From Shimazuella alba (GTDB lineage Bacteria > Bacillota > Bacilli > Thermoactinomycetales > Thermoactinomycetaceae), in assembly GCF_009831235.1 (NCBI RefSeq), contig NZ_WUUL01000006.1, positions 62,001-126,000 on the forward strand: DNA of 64,000 nt, given 5' to 3'. Under the pieces are notes generated by a model. It worked only from the letters and a program-made list of their open reading frames with translations. It was not told where the DNA came from and did not search any database. The translations under genes were made by a program, and so were the position numbers. Below, in pieces: positions 47,650 to 56,676 of this stretch (the first letter of the stretch is position 1; each line of letters opens with the position of its first letter).

Positions 47650-47906
47650 TAATAAGATTTTCCAATTCCTCTTTGTTTTTTCTTATGTTGTAACCAAGTT
47701 TGTCTCCAGCGATATTCCTTTTGACTCTGTAGCTTTTTTCCAGTTTGCTTCCATGCATTCCAGTTGGCAATAACATAAAATGCAGTAAACAGAACCCATA
47801 AACTAGAAAAAAGTATCTGAAGTTCTGACTCCCAACCTAGTCTCGGAACTGCAAAAACGATCAATCCGATTCCGCCCAATATTTTCATCAGGATAAATAC
47901 CTGCAT
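47649..47906 (-). CDS. Small membrane protein (85 aa), unknown
   Basis: Two predicted transmembrane helices (VFILMKILGGIGLIVFAVP and LFSSLWVLFTAFYVIANWNAW) are followed by a strongly basic C-terminal tail (SQKEYRWRQTWLQHKKKQRG). I do not recognise a family. The start follows AGAGGTGG. It is downstream of the ytkL-like hydrolase on the same strand. Confidence 0.7.
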   Translation of the reverse strand: MQVFILMKILGGIGLIVFAVPRLGWESELQILFSSLWVLFTAFYVIANWNAWKQTGKKLQSQKEYRWRQTWLQHKKKQRGIGKSY

Positions 47907-47959
47907 CTCCACCACCTCTTTCTACTATATGAAAGAAGGATGAGAAATAGACGAGTAAT

Positions 47960-48649
47960 CTAACAATCGATAGACTCACCCGGCTGCAACTCTACTCCAG
48001 ATAAATCTTTGTACCGTAGTTTTTTAATAAATTTGGCACCATCTTGTTCAATGAGTGGATATGTATTGTAATGGATGGGCACCACTTGCTTTGCATCTAT
48101 CCATTCTGCCGCAATCAAGGCATCTTCTGGCCCCATGGTAAAGTTATCACCGATTGGTAAAAATGCTAAGTCAATATCGTTATGCATTCCTATCAGCTTC
48201 ATATCTTGGAACAAAGCAGTATCTCCAGCATGATAAATCGTTTTGCCATCTGCCATCAATAAAATACCAGCTGGATCTCCTAAATAGATGATCTCTTGTT
48301 TCTCCTCATCTACAAAAGCACCACTATGATGAGCTAAAGTAAATTTTACTCGGCCAAAAGGAAAATCACAGCCTCCACCAATCCCCATACCATGTGTTTC
48401 AATCCCTTTCCAACTAAGCCATGTAGCCAGCTCAAAAGGTGCAATCACCTTTGCATTATTTTGCTTTGCGATCGGTATCGTATCTCCAAGATGATCGCCA
48501 TGTCCATGCGTCAGTAAGATATAATCTGCTTTCACTTGATCAGCAGTTATATCTGCTCTTGGATTACCAGTAAGAAAAGGATCGATAATCAAGTTGTAGT
48601 CATCCATATGTATTTCGATACAAGATTGCCCATGATAAGTAAGTTTCAT
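47960..48649 (-). CDS. UPF0173 metal-dependent hydrolase (YtkL-like)
   Basis: A 229-residue metallo-beta-lactamase-fold protein with metal-binding [29 protein letters not shown] and the final [11 protein letters not shown]. Length and motif order match B. subtilis YtkL, also near ytpI. Substrate unknown; probably cytoplasmic. A hairpin at 48668 stands upstream. Confidence 0.93.
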   Translation of the reverse strand: MKLTYHGQSCIEIHMDDYNLIIDPFLTGNPRADITADQVKADYILLTHGHGDHLGDTIPIAKQNNAKVIAPFELATWLSWKGIETHGMGIGGGCDFPFGRVKFTLAHHSGAFVDEEKQEIIYLGDPAGILLMADGKTIYHAGDTALFQDMKLIGMHNDIDLAFLPIGDNFTMGPEDALIAAEWIDAKQVVPIHYNTYPLIEQDGAKFIKKLRYKDLSGVELQPGESIDC

Positions 48650-48667
48650 CTGTATTCCTCCTATATA

Positions 48668-48707
48668 AAAAAGACTACTTCCTTATCTATCAAAGGTGTA
48701 GTCTTTT
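48668..48707. terminator. Hairpin upstream of the hydrolase gene
   Basis: AAAAGACTAC / TGTAGTCTTTTT has a T-run on the plus strand. No plus-strand gene is recognised before it. Confidence 0.6.
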
Positions 48708-48734
48708 TATTATTACTATCCTATTAAATGGGTT

Positions 48735-48770
48735 CGGCTGGGTCAAGGTATTGCTACCCTTTCCCAGCCG
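48735..48770 (-). terminator. T-less hairpin after orphan gene
   Basis: CGGCTGGG / CCCAGCCG (48735-48742 and 48763-48770) encloses an inner AAGGTA/TACC(C)TT pairing. There is no T-run beyond it. It lies four bases from the stop of the orphan gene. Confidence 0.6.
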
Positions 48771-48774
48771 GTGG

Positions 48775-49233
48775 TCACCTGTACTGATACCAAGCAGTTA
48801 CAAGGTAATCAATCCCTTGTGAAACATCCTCACGCAATTTACGATCCTCCAGAAGTCTAGCCTTACGATCCGCAAGGATCGGGGTTCCTTCCAAGATATC
48901 ACGCAAAATTGCAGCTCGGACGAATGATTGACTTGCAGTCAACTTCTGCTGCATGAACCAGTAGGCAAAAGCGTATGCTTCCATATTGTACGAGTCGCTG
49001 GCAACGAACGACGTTTCAAGCGGGAGGCGAAGAATCGCACACTTTATCTCATTGCGCATGGGTTCGGGAAGAGAATCTGCCTGCCTGTCCGCTTCCTCCA
49101 GCTTCCCATCCAATATAAGGGATATCGTACGATCCTTCGCCTTATCCCACTTCGGGTTATCAAATGTAACTCCAAAGTAGAACATGGCAAGCTGGACAGC
49201 TTCCACCAGATTGATCTTGCAGGCTGTGCTCAT
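48775..49233 (-). CDS. Hypothetical orphan protein (152 aa)
   Basis: I do not recognise this family. It is mostly helical and soluble: KINLVEAVQLAMFYFGVTFD, LILDGKLEEADRQADSLPEP, FVRAAILRDILEGTPILADR, ending TAWYQYR. The start at 49233 follows CTGGAGGAAAG; a longer frame to 49332 lacks a ribosome site. It is the first of three consecutive orphan genes (48.8-50.0 kb) on the same strand, each with its own hairpin, between ytkL and the YheC/D operon. Confidence 0.7.
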   Translation of the reverse strand: MSTACKINLVEAVQLAMFYFGVTFDNPKWDKAKDRTISLILDGKLEEADRQADSLPEPMRNEIKCAILRLPLETSFVASDSYNMEAYAFAYWFMQQKLTASQSFVRAAILRDILEGTPILADRKARLLEDRKLREDVSQGIDYLVTAWYQYR

Positions 49234-49450
49234 CTTTCCTCCAGTTACTATTCCTGTTGCATTGCTTCCATCACCTAGCATCCATTGATAGGTAATAAGA
49301 TAACAATGAGATCGCTCCTTTGTCGCGAACACCTACTTCAAGCTTAGCATAATAGTTGTAAAGATTCGACCAAAACCCTCTTTTTTTAAAATTTACCAAA
49401 TTAATTTTACATTTGTTAATTATTTCATTTTTGATAGATGTCATTTAGGT

Positions 49451-49484
49451 GTGAGGATAGATGTATTCTTCGGTCTATCCTCAC
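49451..49484 (-). terminator. T-less hairpin after the decayed orphan gene
   Basis: GTGAGGATAGA / TCTATCCTCAC forms a perfect 11-bp stem, six bases after the stop codon. No T-run. Confidence 0.6.
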
Positions 49485-49489
49485 GGTCT

Positions 49490-49655
49490 TCAACTAAGAA
49501 TCGCGTTCCTCCCGATCAGATCAAAAGCTTCAACACCCTTGTTCATATTCTCAGCTCGCTCAGGATCTCCCTCAAGATACCTTTGCTTCAAGTGTTCGAA
49601 GCCATTCACGGACACGGTCGGGTTTACGACGATCCTTTTTCGAGTTGTTAGCCGT
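49490..49655 (-). pseudogene. Decayed small orphan gene (lost start, +1 frameshift)
   Basis: On the minus strand GAGGAG is followed by ACG-GCT-AAC where ATG-GCT-AAC is expected. The frame then reads ANNSKKDRRKPDRVREWLRT up to LEAK. One extra G shifts it into YLEGDPERAENMNKGVEAFD and LIGRNAILS-stop. With that base removed and the start restored, the product is 54 residues and charged. I do not recognise the family. Both lesions are small and recent-looking. Confidence 0.6.
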
Positions 49656-49766
49656 GCACTCCTCTGTTGAAAACAGTACTACATTTCAACTTATCATAAT
49701 TTTAATTAATCTGATTATTTTATTTACTAATATGTATGTAGGTAATTGAAGTTTTTGATATGACAG

Positions 49767-49800
49767 GACCGGGGTTTCTCGTTTCACAAGAACCCCGGTC
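49767..49800 (-). terminator. T-less hairpin after orphan gene
   Basis: GACCGGGGTT / AACCCCGGTC forms a perfect 10-bp GC-rich stem, 18 bases after the stop. No T-run on the minus strand. Confidence 0.6.
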
Positions 49801-49818
49801 TATCCCCTAACCTATTCA

Positions 49819-50037
49819 TTACCTCAATGAAGCCATCACCTTTCGAATATCAGGAACATGATCCACGATGCTTGAAAGCTGTTCGCAGGCGATCCTAGGC
49901 TTCGGCTGGTCTCCGCTGAGACTCTGAATCGCATCATTGATGACAGACTTCCGAAACAGGTGTCTCCGACCAAGCTTGTCTCGAATCGCTTCGAGATCCT
50001 TGATTACATCCTTGTATTCAGAAGTGGAAGAGGGCAT
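49819..50037 (-). CDS. Hypothetical orphan protein (72 aa)
   Basis: I do not recognise this family. It is helical and charged (SEYKDVIKDLEAIRDKLGRR, SSIVDHVPDIRKVMASLR). The start at 50037 follows GAAGGAGG; the longer frame to 50070 is rejected. The leader contains ATGGA-AAG-TCCAT and a TATAAT about 55-60 bases upstream. It lies divergently from the YheC/D operon, with 340 bases between. Confidence 0.68.
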   Translation of the reverse strand: MPSSTSEYKDVIKDLEAIRDKLGRRHLFRKSVINDAIQSLSGDQPKPRIACEQLSSIVDHVPDIRKVMASLR

Positions 50038-50343
50038 GGTTCCTCCTTCAACAGGAGATGGACTTTCCATCTATGCTTATTATAAATCAAAAAATAATTT
50101 TTTTTAAGGTTTTTACTGGTCGGTATAAAAATAAAGTGAAATTCAAAAATGACAGAACCATGTGCTTGGGCAAAATGAATTTTAGCTAGGTACAAAGCCT
50201 TGTCAGTCTATTTTTTACTCCTCCGGTTCTTATTTTGTACCTAATTTGAGTTCTGCATAAGAGTAACCCTCTTACACATTTGTTAAATTAACAATCCTTA
50301 TTAAGCGCCCGTTTTACGCACCCCTTGATACTTGCCTACATAG

Positions 50344-50351
50344 CATACAGT
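50344..50351 (+). promoter_or_regulatory. Possible sporulation (sigma-E-like) -10 element
   Basis: CATACAGT fits the sigma-E -10 consensus CATACANT and lies 27 bases before the first YheC/D start. GATACTT upstream is a poor -35 with short spacing, so support is partial. The rest of 50038-50343 is AT-rich with no gene. Confidence 0.35.
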
Positions 50352-50377
50352 AGTTACCGCTTGGGAAGGGGATTATT

Positions 50378-51775
50378 ATGGGGCTAAAAAAAATTCAGCT
50401 ACAAATTGTTCCAGAGCATCAATTTACCAATAACAGCAATATTATCATGAGTCGCTCAGTGGCCCTAGCCCTTGGTATCAAAGAGCAACCATTTTGGGTT
50501 ACCTTTGGTGGTGCAGCTGATACAGGTTATCTTGCTCTCAGTACTCATTCAGGTAACTTAGTTCGAATACATGCAAATTTAGCAAAAAAACTCAAATTGC
50601 GATCACAACCATCTATTTATGCACAGTATGACGAAGAAGCAATGCGTTTACGCTTTGGACCATTGTTTGGAGTTTTAATCAATGGTACTCAAGATTCCAA
50701 GCAAGAAAATGTGCTAGGTCCCTTGACAAAATTTTTAGATGAATGCGTGTTAGCTGGTATCACTCGAGGTACTGCGGTTGCAGTGTTTCAACCAGAGCAT
50801 ATCGATTTAAATCAGAAGGCCATACTTGGATGGGTAAAAGAAAAGGGAAAATGGATTCAATCGAAGATCCCTTACCCAGATATTATCTACAATCGAATTA
50901 CTTCCCGCCGAATTGAAGAACTAAAAAACGTCCAGAAAAAGCTAGATAAATTAACCAATTATCATCGTATACCCATGTTCAACGAACGATTTCTTAATAA
51001 GTGGCAAGTTCATGAAATCCTGCAAAAAGATGATTTCGTCTCTAATATGCTTCCACAGACGTATCGCTACAACTTGATAAAAGTGAAAGAAGCAATCGCA
51101 AAACATCCCTGTTTGTATCTCAAACCCACCAATGGAAGCCTTGGGGGAGGTATCATCCGACTTACCAAAGTCCATCAAACTTATCTTTACCAATACGCCA
51201 CTCCTAATGGCACAGTATCACAGACAACAACTTCCCTCCTCAAACTAGGCAAATTTCTAGATCATAAGATAAAAAAACAACCTTATCTGATTCAACAAGG
51301 ACTATCCCTTATTACCTATGATAAGAGACCAGTCGATTTTCGAGTCTTAACGCAAAAAAACAAAGAAGGGAAATGGTCTGTCACTTCTGCCGTTGCTCGT
51401 ATTGCAAATGACCGCCAAATCGTATCCAACTTGGCTCGTGGGGGCACGCTGCGTAAGGTGCATGAGGTATTAGCTGAACTAACACAATTAAGTAAAAAGC
51501 CAACGAGTAAAGAGATTCGGCAGACAGCTATGCATATTGCAAATGCATTTGAAAAGCAAGCAGAAGGCCATTTTGCAGAATTAGGAATTGACCTTGCACT
51601 TGATACAAAAGGGCGAATATGGTTATTAGAAATCAACTCTAAACCATCAAAAACAGATGATACCGTACTTAATCAAGGTGCAAAGATACGTCCATCTGTC
51701 ACGAAGTTATTTGATTATGTCCATTATTTAGCCGGGATTAAAACAGCACCACTTATAAGGAGGAAAAGACGATGA
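50378..51775 (+). CDS. YheC/YheD-family endospore-coat-associated ATP-grasp protein (1 of 4)
   Basis: A 465-residue protein with an N-terminal beta-rich domain (about 1-105), then the YheC/D ATP-grasp fold: PDIIYNRI, FLNKWQVHEIL, ATP-binding LKPTNGSLGGGIIRL, DFRVLTQKNKEGKWSVTSAV and Mg-ligand region ELGIDLALDTKGRIWLLEIN. ATP-grasp enzymes ligate a carboxylate to an amine via acyl-phosphate. B. subtilis YheC/D are spore-coat associated; the substrate is unknown. It starts after GGGAAGGGG and overlaps the next gene by ATGA. Confidence 0.93.
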   Translation: MGLKKIQLQIVPEHQFTNNSNIIMSRSVALALGIKEQPFWVTFGGAADTGYLALSTHSGNLVRIHANLAKKLKLRSQPSIYAQYDEEAMRLRFGPLFGVLINGTQDSKQENVLGPLTKFLDECVLAGITRGTAVAVFQPEHIDLNQKAILGWVKEKGKWIQSKIPYPDIIYNRITSRRIEELKNVQKKLDKLTNYHRIPMFNERFLNKWQVHEILQKDDFVSNMLPQTYRYNLIKVKEAIAKHPCLYLKPTNGSLGGGIIRLTKVHQTYLYQYATPNGTVSQTTTSLLKLGKFLDHKIKKQPYLIQQGLSLITYDKRPVDFRVLTQKNKEGKWSVTSAVARIANDRQIVSNLARGGTLRKVHEVLAELTQLSKKPTSKEIRQTAMHIANAFEKQAEGHFAELGIDLALDTKGRIWLLEINSKPSKTDDTVLNQGAKIRPSVTKLFDYVHYLAGIKTAPLIRRKRR

Positions 51776-52890
51776 CACCTCATTTTCATCAGACAATTGG
51801 CATCATTGTCTGTACACAAAAAAATACAACAAAAGTTCCTCCTTTTGCTGAATCTATTTATTTTTTTCAATTAGCAAAGATTGCAGAAAGCCATCAATTA
51901 GAGGTGTTGATTTTTAATCCAAAGCAAATTAATTGGACAAAACGAACCGTTCTTACTTGGTACGTGGAAGCGAATAAGTGGAAAATCGGGATAAGAGAGT
52001 TACCTTTCGTGATCTATGACCGTTGTTACTATACCAGTACAGCCCATTTCCAATCCTATCGCCCGCATATTTTGCGAATCCACCATGATAGTCTTGTACA
52101 GTTTCTCGGTAGGGCACTTGGTGGAAAAATCCAAACACACAATATGCTAAAAACAAACAGAATGATCAAACCCCATTTACCAGAAACACATTTGTATAAA
52201 GATCCCATTAGTGTCCTTTCCATGTTAGAAAAATATCAACGTATCTGCATCAAACCTAATGGTGGCAGCCATGGCATCGGTGTGGTATCGATCGAGAAGC
52301 AACAAGGTGGATTTCATTTAAAAGGACGAACAAAGCGTAATCAGCCTTTCGAAAAAAGAATACTATCTGAAAGCCAATTTATCGTATGGATACAATCGTT
52401 CATCCAAAACACTCGATATCTCATCCAGCCTTTTCTTTCTTTGTATACAAAAGAAGGTCTGCCATTTGATTTGCGTATCTTAGTACAAAAAAATGCTGAA
52501 CAGAAATGGGAAACTACCGGAAAAGCTATTCGCATCGGCAAGAGTAAGAGCGTTACTTCAAATTTACATGGCGGCGGAGATGCTATAAAACTAGAACCTT
52601 TTTTAGCAGAAAATTTTTCTATTGATCAGATCGAAAAAGTGGAAAGACAAATTGATCGGTTAGCTAAAATTGTTCCCCCACATATTGAAAAGAAGCATGG
52701 AAAATTAGTGGAATTAGGTCTTGATGTAGGAATCGATCACCATGCAAATGTTTGGATTATTGAGGTAAATTCCAAACCAGGACGCTCCGTCTTCCTACGG
52801 ACGGGCGAATTAGAGACAAGGAAACGTTCGATGGAACTTCCTGTCCAATATGCTAAAGCTCTGCTTTCCCAGAAAGTAGGAGGATATTGA
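51772..52890 (+). CDS. YheC/YheD-family ATP-grasp protein (2 of 4), short form
   Basis: A 372-residue paralogue without the N-terminal beta domain, so YheC-like in length. Core motifs: FVIYDRCYY, IKPNGGSHGIGVVSI, DLRILVQKNAEQKWETTGKA, ELGLDVGIDHHANVWIIEVN. Overlaps its upstream neighbour by four bases and its downstream neighbour by one, so translation is probably coupled. The active-site Lys, Asp and Glu/Asn ligands all appear intact, so it should be catalytic. Confidence 0.92.
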   Translation: MTPHFHQTIGIIVCTQKNTTKVPPFAESIYFFQLAKIAESHQLEVLIFNPKQINWTKRTVLTWYVEANKWKIGIRELPFVIYDRCYYTSTAHFQSYRPHILRIHHDSLVQFLGRALGGKIQTHNMLKTNRMIKPHLPETHLYKDPISVLSMLEKYQRICIKPNGGSHGIGVVSIEKQQGGFHLKGRTKRNQPFEKRILSESQFIVWIQSFIQNTRYLIQPFLSLYTKEGLPFDLRILVQKNAEQKWETTGKAIRIGKSKSVTSNLHGGGDAIKLEPFLAENFSIDQIEKVERQIDRLAKIVPPHIEKKHGKLVELGLDVGIDHHANVWIIEVNSKPGRSVFLRTGELETRKRSMELPVQYAKALLSQKVGGY

Positions 52891-54278
52891 TGAATTCGAT
52901 CATCTGCCAAACGCAGCTATCACACGCAACTCCTGCAAAAGCAATTTTGATGCCTGCATCATTGTGTGATCAATTTGGTTTTCAAAACGGGCAATCCATC
53001 AAAATGGAAATTGGTAATAAATCTGTTATTACTCGGGTCATTGCTACCCGAATGATGGAGGCAAAAATTATTCTTTCTCCTCCAATCGCAAGACATCTAT
53101 CCTTGCCCTATACCGGAATGATGCGAGCTGTTGTTCATAATCGAACTTTAAAGCTCGGTCCAGTTATTGGAATCTTAACTACTGGCTTTCGAGCAAACAC
53201 CACAAACCCCTTTGGAGGTAGAACTTCCTTATTCCAAAGTTTTATTCGAGCAGGAAATACAGATAAACCAATCATCTATGTGTTTACCCCTGAGATGGTT
53301 GACTGGCAAAATAGAGTGGTAACGGGATGGTATTACCGATTTGGCAAATGGGTAAAACATGTTTCTCCCCTGCCAGATGTTATCTACGAACGAGTTCCTA
53401 ATCGAAAAACAGAAAATTTATCATATGTTAAAAATTGCATCACACGTTTAAAGACACTTACCAAATGTCAAATATTTAACCAAGGTTTTTTTGACAAATG
53501 GTCTGTTCATGAATGGTTATATCAAGATAAAGAAACACGAAAATATATACCAGAAACGGTACTATCTCCATCTGTCTACATCCTTCAACAAATGCTGGAG
53601 AAACACGATATGGTCTATCTAAAACCAATTCGTGGGAGTCTCGGACTAGGCATCTTTCGCATTACACAACATCCGCAAAAAGGATATTATTGCCGTTTTC
53701 ATGGTGGAGACCGCAATGTACTTCATCGTTTTGCAACTCTTGAATCTCTTTTGGCCCATTATTTCCGTAAAAACGGAGAACGATTTAAAGGATATTTAGC
53801 ACAACAAGGTATTCGTCTGATCCGTGTGCAAAATAGACCAGTCGATTTTCGAGTTCATTTACACAAAGATAGTACAGATAAATGGAAAGTTATAGGTATA
53901 GGTACAAAACTAGCTGGAATCGGCTCCGTAACTACACATATACGAACCGGAGGAACTCTATTATCTACAAAACAATTGTTCGAGAAAAATTTTGGTCGCC
54001 GAGCTTCTCGGATCCTGGAAGAACTAAAAGCAACTGCTATATCTATATCAGAAGTACTAGAAGAAAATGCAGATGGACCTCTTGGAGAAATCGGGATGGA
54101 CATGGGAATTGATCAAGATCATCATATTTGGCTATTTGAATGCAATGCCAAACCCGGAAGACACATTTTTGATCACCCTACCCTACGAGAAGCAGGTCGA
54201 CAATCTGCGAAATGTATCACAGAATACAGCTTAAGGTTAGCCGAATTTGTTGGAGGGGAGAAACATGCAAATTCCTGA
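52890..54278 (+). CDS. YheC/YheD-family ATP-grasp protein (3 of 4)
   Basis: A 462-residue long-form paralogue. N-terminal domain (CDQFGFQNGQSIKMEIGNKS), then PDVIYERVPNRKTENLSYVK, FFDKWSVHEWL, LKPIRGSLGLGIFRI, DFRVHLHKDSTDKWKVIGIG and EIGMDMGIDQDHHIWLFECN. The ATG at 52890 follows AGGAGG and shares its A with the upstream TGA. Confidence 0.92.
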   Translation: MNSIICQTQLSHATPAKAILMPASLCDQFGFQNGQSIKMEIGNKSVITRVIATRMMEAKIILSPPIARHLSLPYTGMMRAVVHNRTLKLGPVIGILTTGFRANTTNPFGGRTSLFQSFIRAGNTDKPIIYVFTPEMVDWQNRVVTGWYYRFGKWVKHVSPLPDVIYERVPNRKTENLSYVKNCITRLKTLTKCQIFNQGFFDKWSVHEWLYQDKETRKYIPETVLSPSVYILQQMLEKHDMVYLKPIRGSLGLGIFRITQHPQKGYYCRFHGGDRNVLHRFATLESLLAHYFRKNGERFKGYLAQQGIRLIRVQNRPVDFRVHLHKDSTDKWKVIGIGTKLAGIGSVTTHIRTGGTLLSTKQLFEKNFGRRASRILEELKATAISISEVLEENADGPLGEIGMDMGIDQDHHIWLFECNAKPGRHIFDHPTLREAGRQSAKCITEYSLRLAEFVGGEKHANS

Positions 54279-55578
54279 AGTTGGCTGGTTAGAACTAAAA
54301 TACTCTTCTTCTCCTCTTCGATTTTTTCCAACAGAAGGAAAAAGATATCATCACACAACTCCAATCGATGTCACACTCGGAAAAAACTTTCCTTCGTCTA
54401 TTCAAATACAATCGAAACCTGTTCATCAATTCCCATTCCATTACCTACCTGTTCATAGCAAGAAAACACCTCAGGGAAATGTGCAACTCGGGCCTTTTGT
54501 TGCCATACTCACCAGCGATAGTAGAATTCCTTTTGCTGGTAACCATCGAAATTTTGCAGATTTAATCCAAATGGGAAAACGAATGGGAGTCACGGTTTAT
54601 GTACTAACTCCAAAAGGAATATTGAACGGGAAACCATACGTAAAAGGTTACTTGTTGCAACAATCAAAGCCCACTCCCACTTTCCGAAAGGAGATCCTGC
54701 CATTACCTAATGTGATCTACAATCGGGTTCCTAATCGGAGTGAAGAGCAATCTTATCCTATCGTCCATACCATTGAATATTTTAACCATAAAAATATTCC
54801 TATCTTTAATCCAGGCTTCTTTAATAAATGGTCGTTGTTCCGTGCTTTATCTCCTACCGAATGCCGATCAAATCTACCCGCAACTGAAAAATTTGCTGGT
54901 TATACCTCCTTTCGCCAAATGTTAATAAAACACAATGAACTGATTTTAAAACCAGTAGATGGAAAAGCTGGGATTGGGATGATAAAAGTAGAAGGTAAAG
55001 GACCCTTTATTCTTTATTATCAAACAAAAACATTGAAACAACGAATTGTACTCCCGCGATTGGAACAAGTTTACCAGCAAATAAAGAAGCGTGTTGGAGA
55101 ACAGAACTATTTAATCCAACAAGGAATTTCACTCGCCACATACCAAGGCAGACCATTTGATATCCGCATGCTGATTCAAAAAGACAGCACAGCAGAATGG
55201 CAAGTTTCCGGTATTGGAGTACGCATAGCTGGCCAAACAGCTATTTCTACCCACGTTCCCATGGGAGGAAGAATTGAGAGTTTTCAACGTGTCTTATCTG
55301 CAACTTTCCCCAACAAAAAAAATCTCCTCCAACATAAGTTGACACAACTAGGGATAAAATTTGCAAAAGAAATCGAAAAGCAAACTGGAGCAAGACATGG
55401 AGAGATGTCAATGGATATCGGGATTGATAAACAGGGGAGACTTTGGTTTTTTGAAGCAAATGCCAAACCACAAAAATTCGATGAACCCACGATTCGAAAA
55501 ACATCTTTACAAAGAATCTTGGAATATGCACTCTACCTTTCCGATTTCCAACCATATCGAAAGGTAAAAAAAGCATGA
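54265..55578 (+). CDS. YheC/YheD-family ATP-grasp protein (4 of 4)
   Basis: A 437-residue paralogue. LPNVIYNRVPNRSEEQSYPI, FFNKWSLFRAL, ATP-binding LKPVDGKAGIGMIKV (more diverged than in the other three), DIRMLIQKDSTAEWQVSGIG and EMSMDIGIDKQGRLWFFEAN. The start at 54265 follows GGAGGGGAG and overlaps the preceding gene by 14 bases. The ATP loop has GKAGIG instead of GS-GxG, which may alter nucleotide or substrate handling. Confidence 0.92.
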   Translation: MQIPEVGWLELKYSSSPLRFFPTEGKRYHHTTPIDVTLGKNFPSSIQIQSKPVHQFPFHYLPVHSKKTPQGNVQLGPFVAILTSDSRIPFAGNHRNFADLIQMGKRMGVTVYVLTPKGILNGKPYVKGYLLQQSKPTPTFRKEILPLPNVIYNRVPNRSEEQSYPIVHTIEYFNHKNIPIFNPGFFNKWSLFRALSPTECRSNLPATEKFAGYTSFRQMLIKHNELILKPVDGKAGIGMIKVEGKGPFILYYQTKTLKQRIVLPRLEQVYQQIKKRVGEQNYLIQQGISLATYQGRPFDIRMLIQKDSTAEWQVSGIGVRIAGQTAISTHVPMGGRIESFQRVLSATFPNKKNLLQHKLTQLGIKFAKEIEKQTGARHGEMSMDIGIDKQGRLWFFEANAKPQKFDEPTIRKTSLQRILEYALYLSDFQPYRKVKKA

Positions 55579-56030
55579 AGATAACTACCTTTACATTGCC
55601 AAATCTCATGCCTTATCGTCAAAAAGTCATTTTATTTTTACGAAAAAATGGTGAAGGTCGGATTACTCATCGAGCACTGCGCTGGTTATCCAATATTTCA
55701 ACGAGCGAACACACACCTGGCTCCATCGCTTTGGTCGCTCTAGAAGAGAAACAATTGGCTGGAGTAATGATATTCAGCCGTTATGGAATCGAGGAAGCAA
55801 TCACAGCCGTTCATCCTCGGTATCGGAAGCAAGGGGTAGGGGAAGCTCTCCTGATGGAGGCAAAAGAGAAATTAGGAAAAGTTTATACAAGAGTGGCTTG
55901 TGACAATATCCCAAGTTTAAAACTATGTTTTCGTTGTGGATTCACAGCATTTCAATTATTCAAAGGACCAACTGGAAAGCCTACCTTGTGGTTAGGCGGC
56001 GGCGAATATGATCCAAAGGATATTCTTTAA
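55575..56030 (+). CDS. GNAT-family N-acetyltransferase
   Basis: A 151-residue acetyltransferase. The acetyl-CoA loop RYRKQGVGEALLMEA and the following VYTRVACDNIPSLKLCFRCGF are diagnostic. The N-terminus is unusual, with a basic TLPNLMPYRQKVILFLRKNG stretch. It overlaps the fourth ATP-grasp gene by ATGA, so it is the fifth gene of that operon and may modify the same substrate. Confidence 0.9.
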   Translation: MKITTFTLPNLMPYRQKVILFLRKNGEGRITHRALRWLSNISTSEHTPGSIALVALEEKQLAGVMIFSRYGIEEAITAVHPRYRKQGVGEALLMEAKEKLGKVYTRVACDNIPSLKLCFRCGFTAFQLFKGPTGKPTLWLGGGEYDPKDIL

Positions 56031-56032
56031 TC

Positions 56033-56067
56033 AAAGAAGCACATGCTTTTAGGATGTGCTTCTTTTT
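56033..56067 (+). terminator. Terminator of the YheC/D-GNAT operon
   Basis: AAGAAGCACAT / ATGTGCTTCTT (11 bp) is followed by TTT, directly after the GNAT stop. Confidence 0.92.
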
Positions 56068-56113
56068 CATGCAATTGAATTGCTATAATTAAGTTATCCC
56101 AAGGATGCGGATA

Positions 56114-56272
56114 ATGGCGAGGAGCATGATGGAGACAGATATGGAATCGTTGGAAAAAATGCTAAAAAAGCTTCGAGAAGAAGCAGAAACAAATATCGAA
56201 CCATATAACGATCAGACTCCTTACTCCCTTGGTAACATTCTGCAAGAGGCTACTAAGTCGTTCGAGGAATAA
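56114..56272 (+). CDS. Small acidic orphan protein (52 aa or slightly shorter)
   Basis: I do not recognise this family. It is helical and acidic (MESLEKMLKKLREEAETNIE, SLGNILQEATKSFEE). Four ATG codons are possible. AAGGATG precedes the first, and GAGGAG precedes those at 56126 and 56129, so the true start may be internal. It is followed by a perfect 10-bp hairpin without a T-run, like the other orphan genes. It lies after the YheC/D operon terminator and so is not part of that operon. Confidence 0.6.
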   Translation: MARSMMETDMESLEKMLKKLREEAETNIEPYNDQTPYSLGNILQEATKSFEE

Positions 56273-56276
56273 CCTA

Positions 56277-56309
56277 TTCCCCACCTGCTAGTACCTAGAA
56301 GGTGGGGAA
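56277..56309 (+). terminator. T-less hairpin after the small acidic gene
   Basis: TTCCCCACCT / AGGTGGGGAA forms a perfect 10-bp stem; A residues follow. Confidence 0.6.
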
Positions 56310-56408
56310 AAATCTAATGGGATTCCATTATTATGTACCAAACGAAAGACTCTTATGAGCATTTCGTTGTATTTATTTGTTCCGTATGAAAAAACTATCT
56401 GACCGACT

Positions 56409-56664
56409 TCATTGCAAAAAATCTTGTTGAATATCATTTATAATTTCTTTCATAATATCACTGGCACTTTGGTCCTCATCCAAACTCCCAACACCTTGTC
56501 CAGCCCAAAGTGATAAATATTGGGGATTGTTTTGTTTACTAGCTGCATCCTGAATATCCCTTGTTAATGTATTTTGAATTGGGAATAGCATCGGTTTCAC
56601 TCCGCTTTTGTTCCACTTTTATAAACGAATTCACAATTCCTCTTGTATGTTACCAGAAAAAGCT
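56409..56664 (-). pseudogene. Nitronate monooxygenase, C-terminal fragment
   Basis: PMLFPIQNTLTRDIQDAASK followed by YLSLWAGQGVGSLDEDQSAS is the C-terminus of FMN-dependent nitronate monooxygenases. In front of it, RGIVNSFIK and AFSGN (frameshifted) extend the similarity up to the right end of the TnpB element. The rest of the gene resumes at 58192 beyond that element. Confidence 0.85.
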
Positions 56665-56676
56665 GTTGATGGACCT

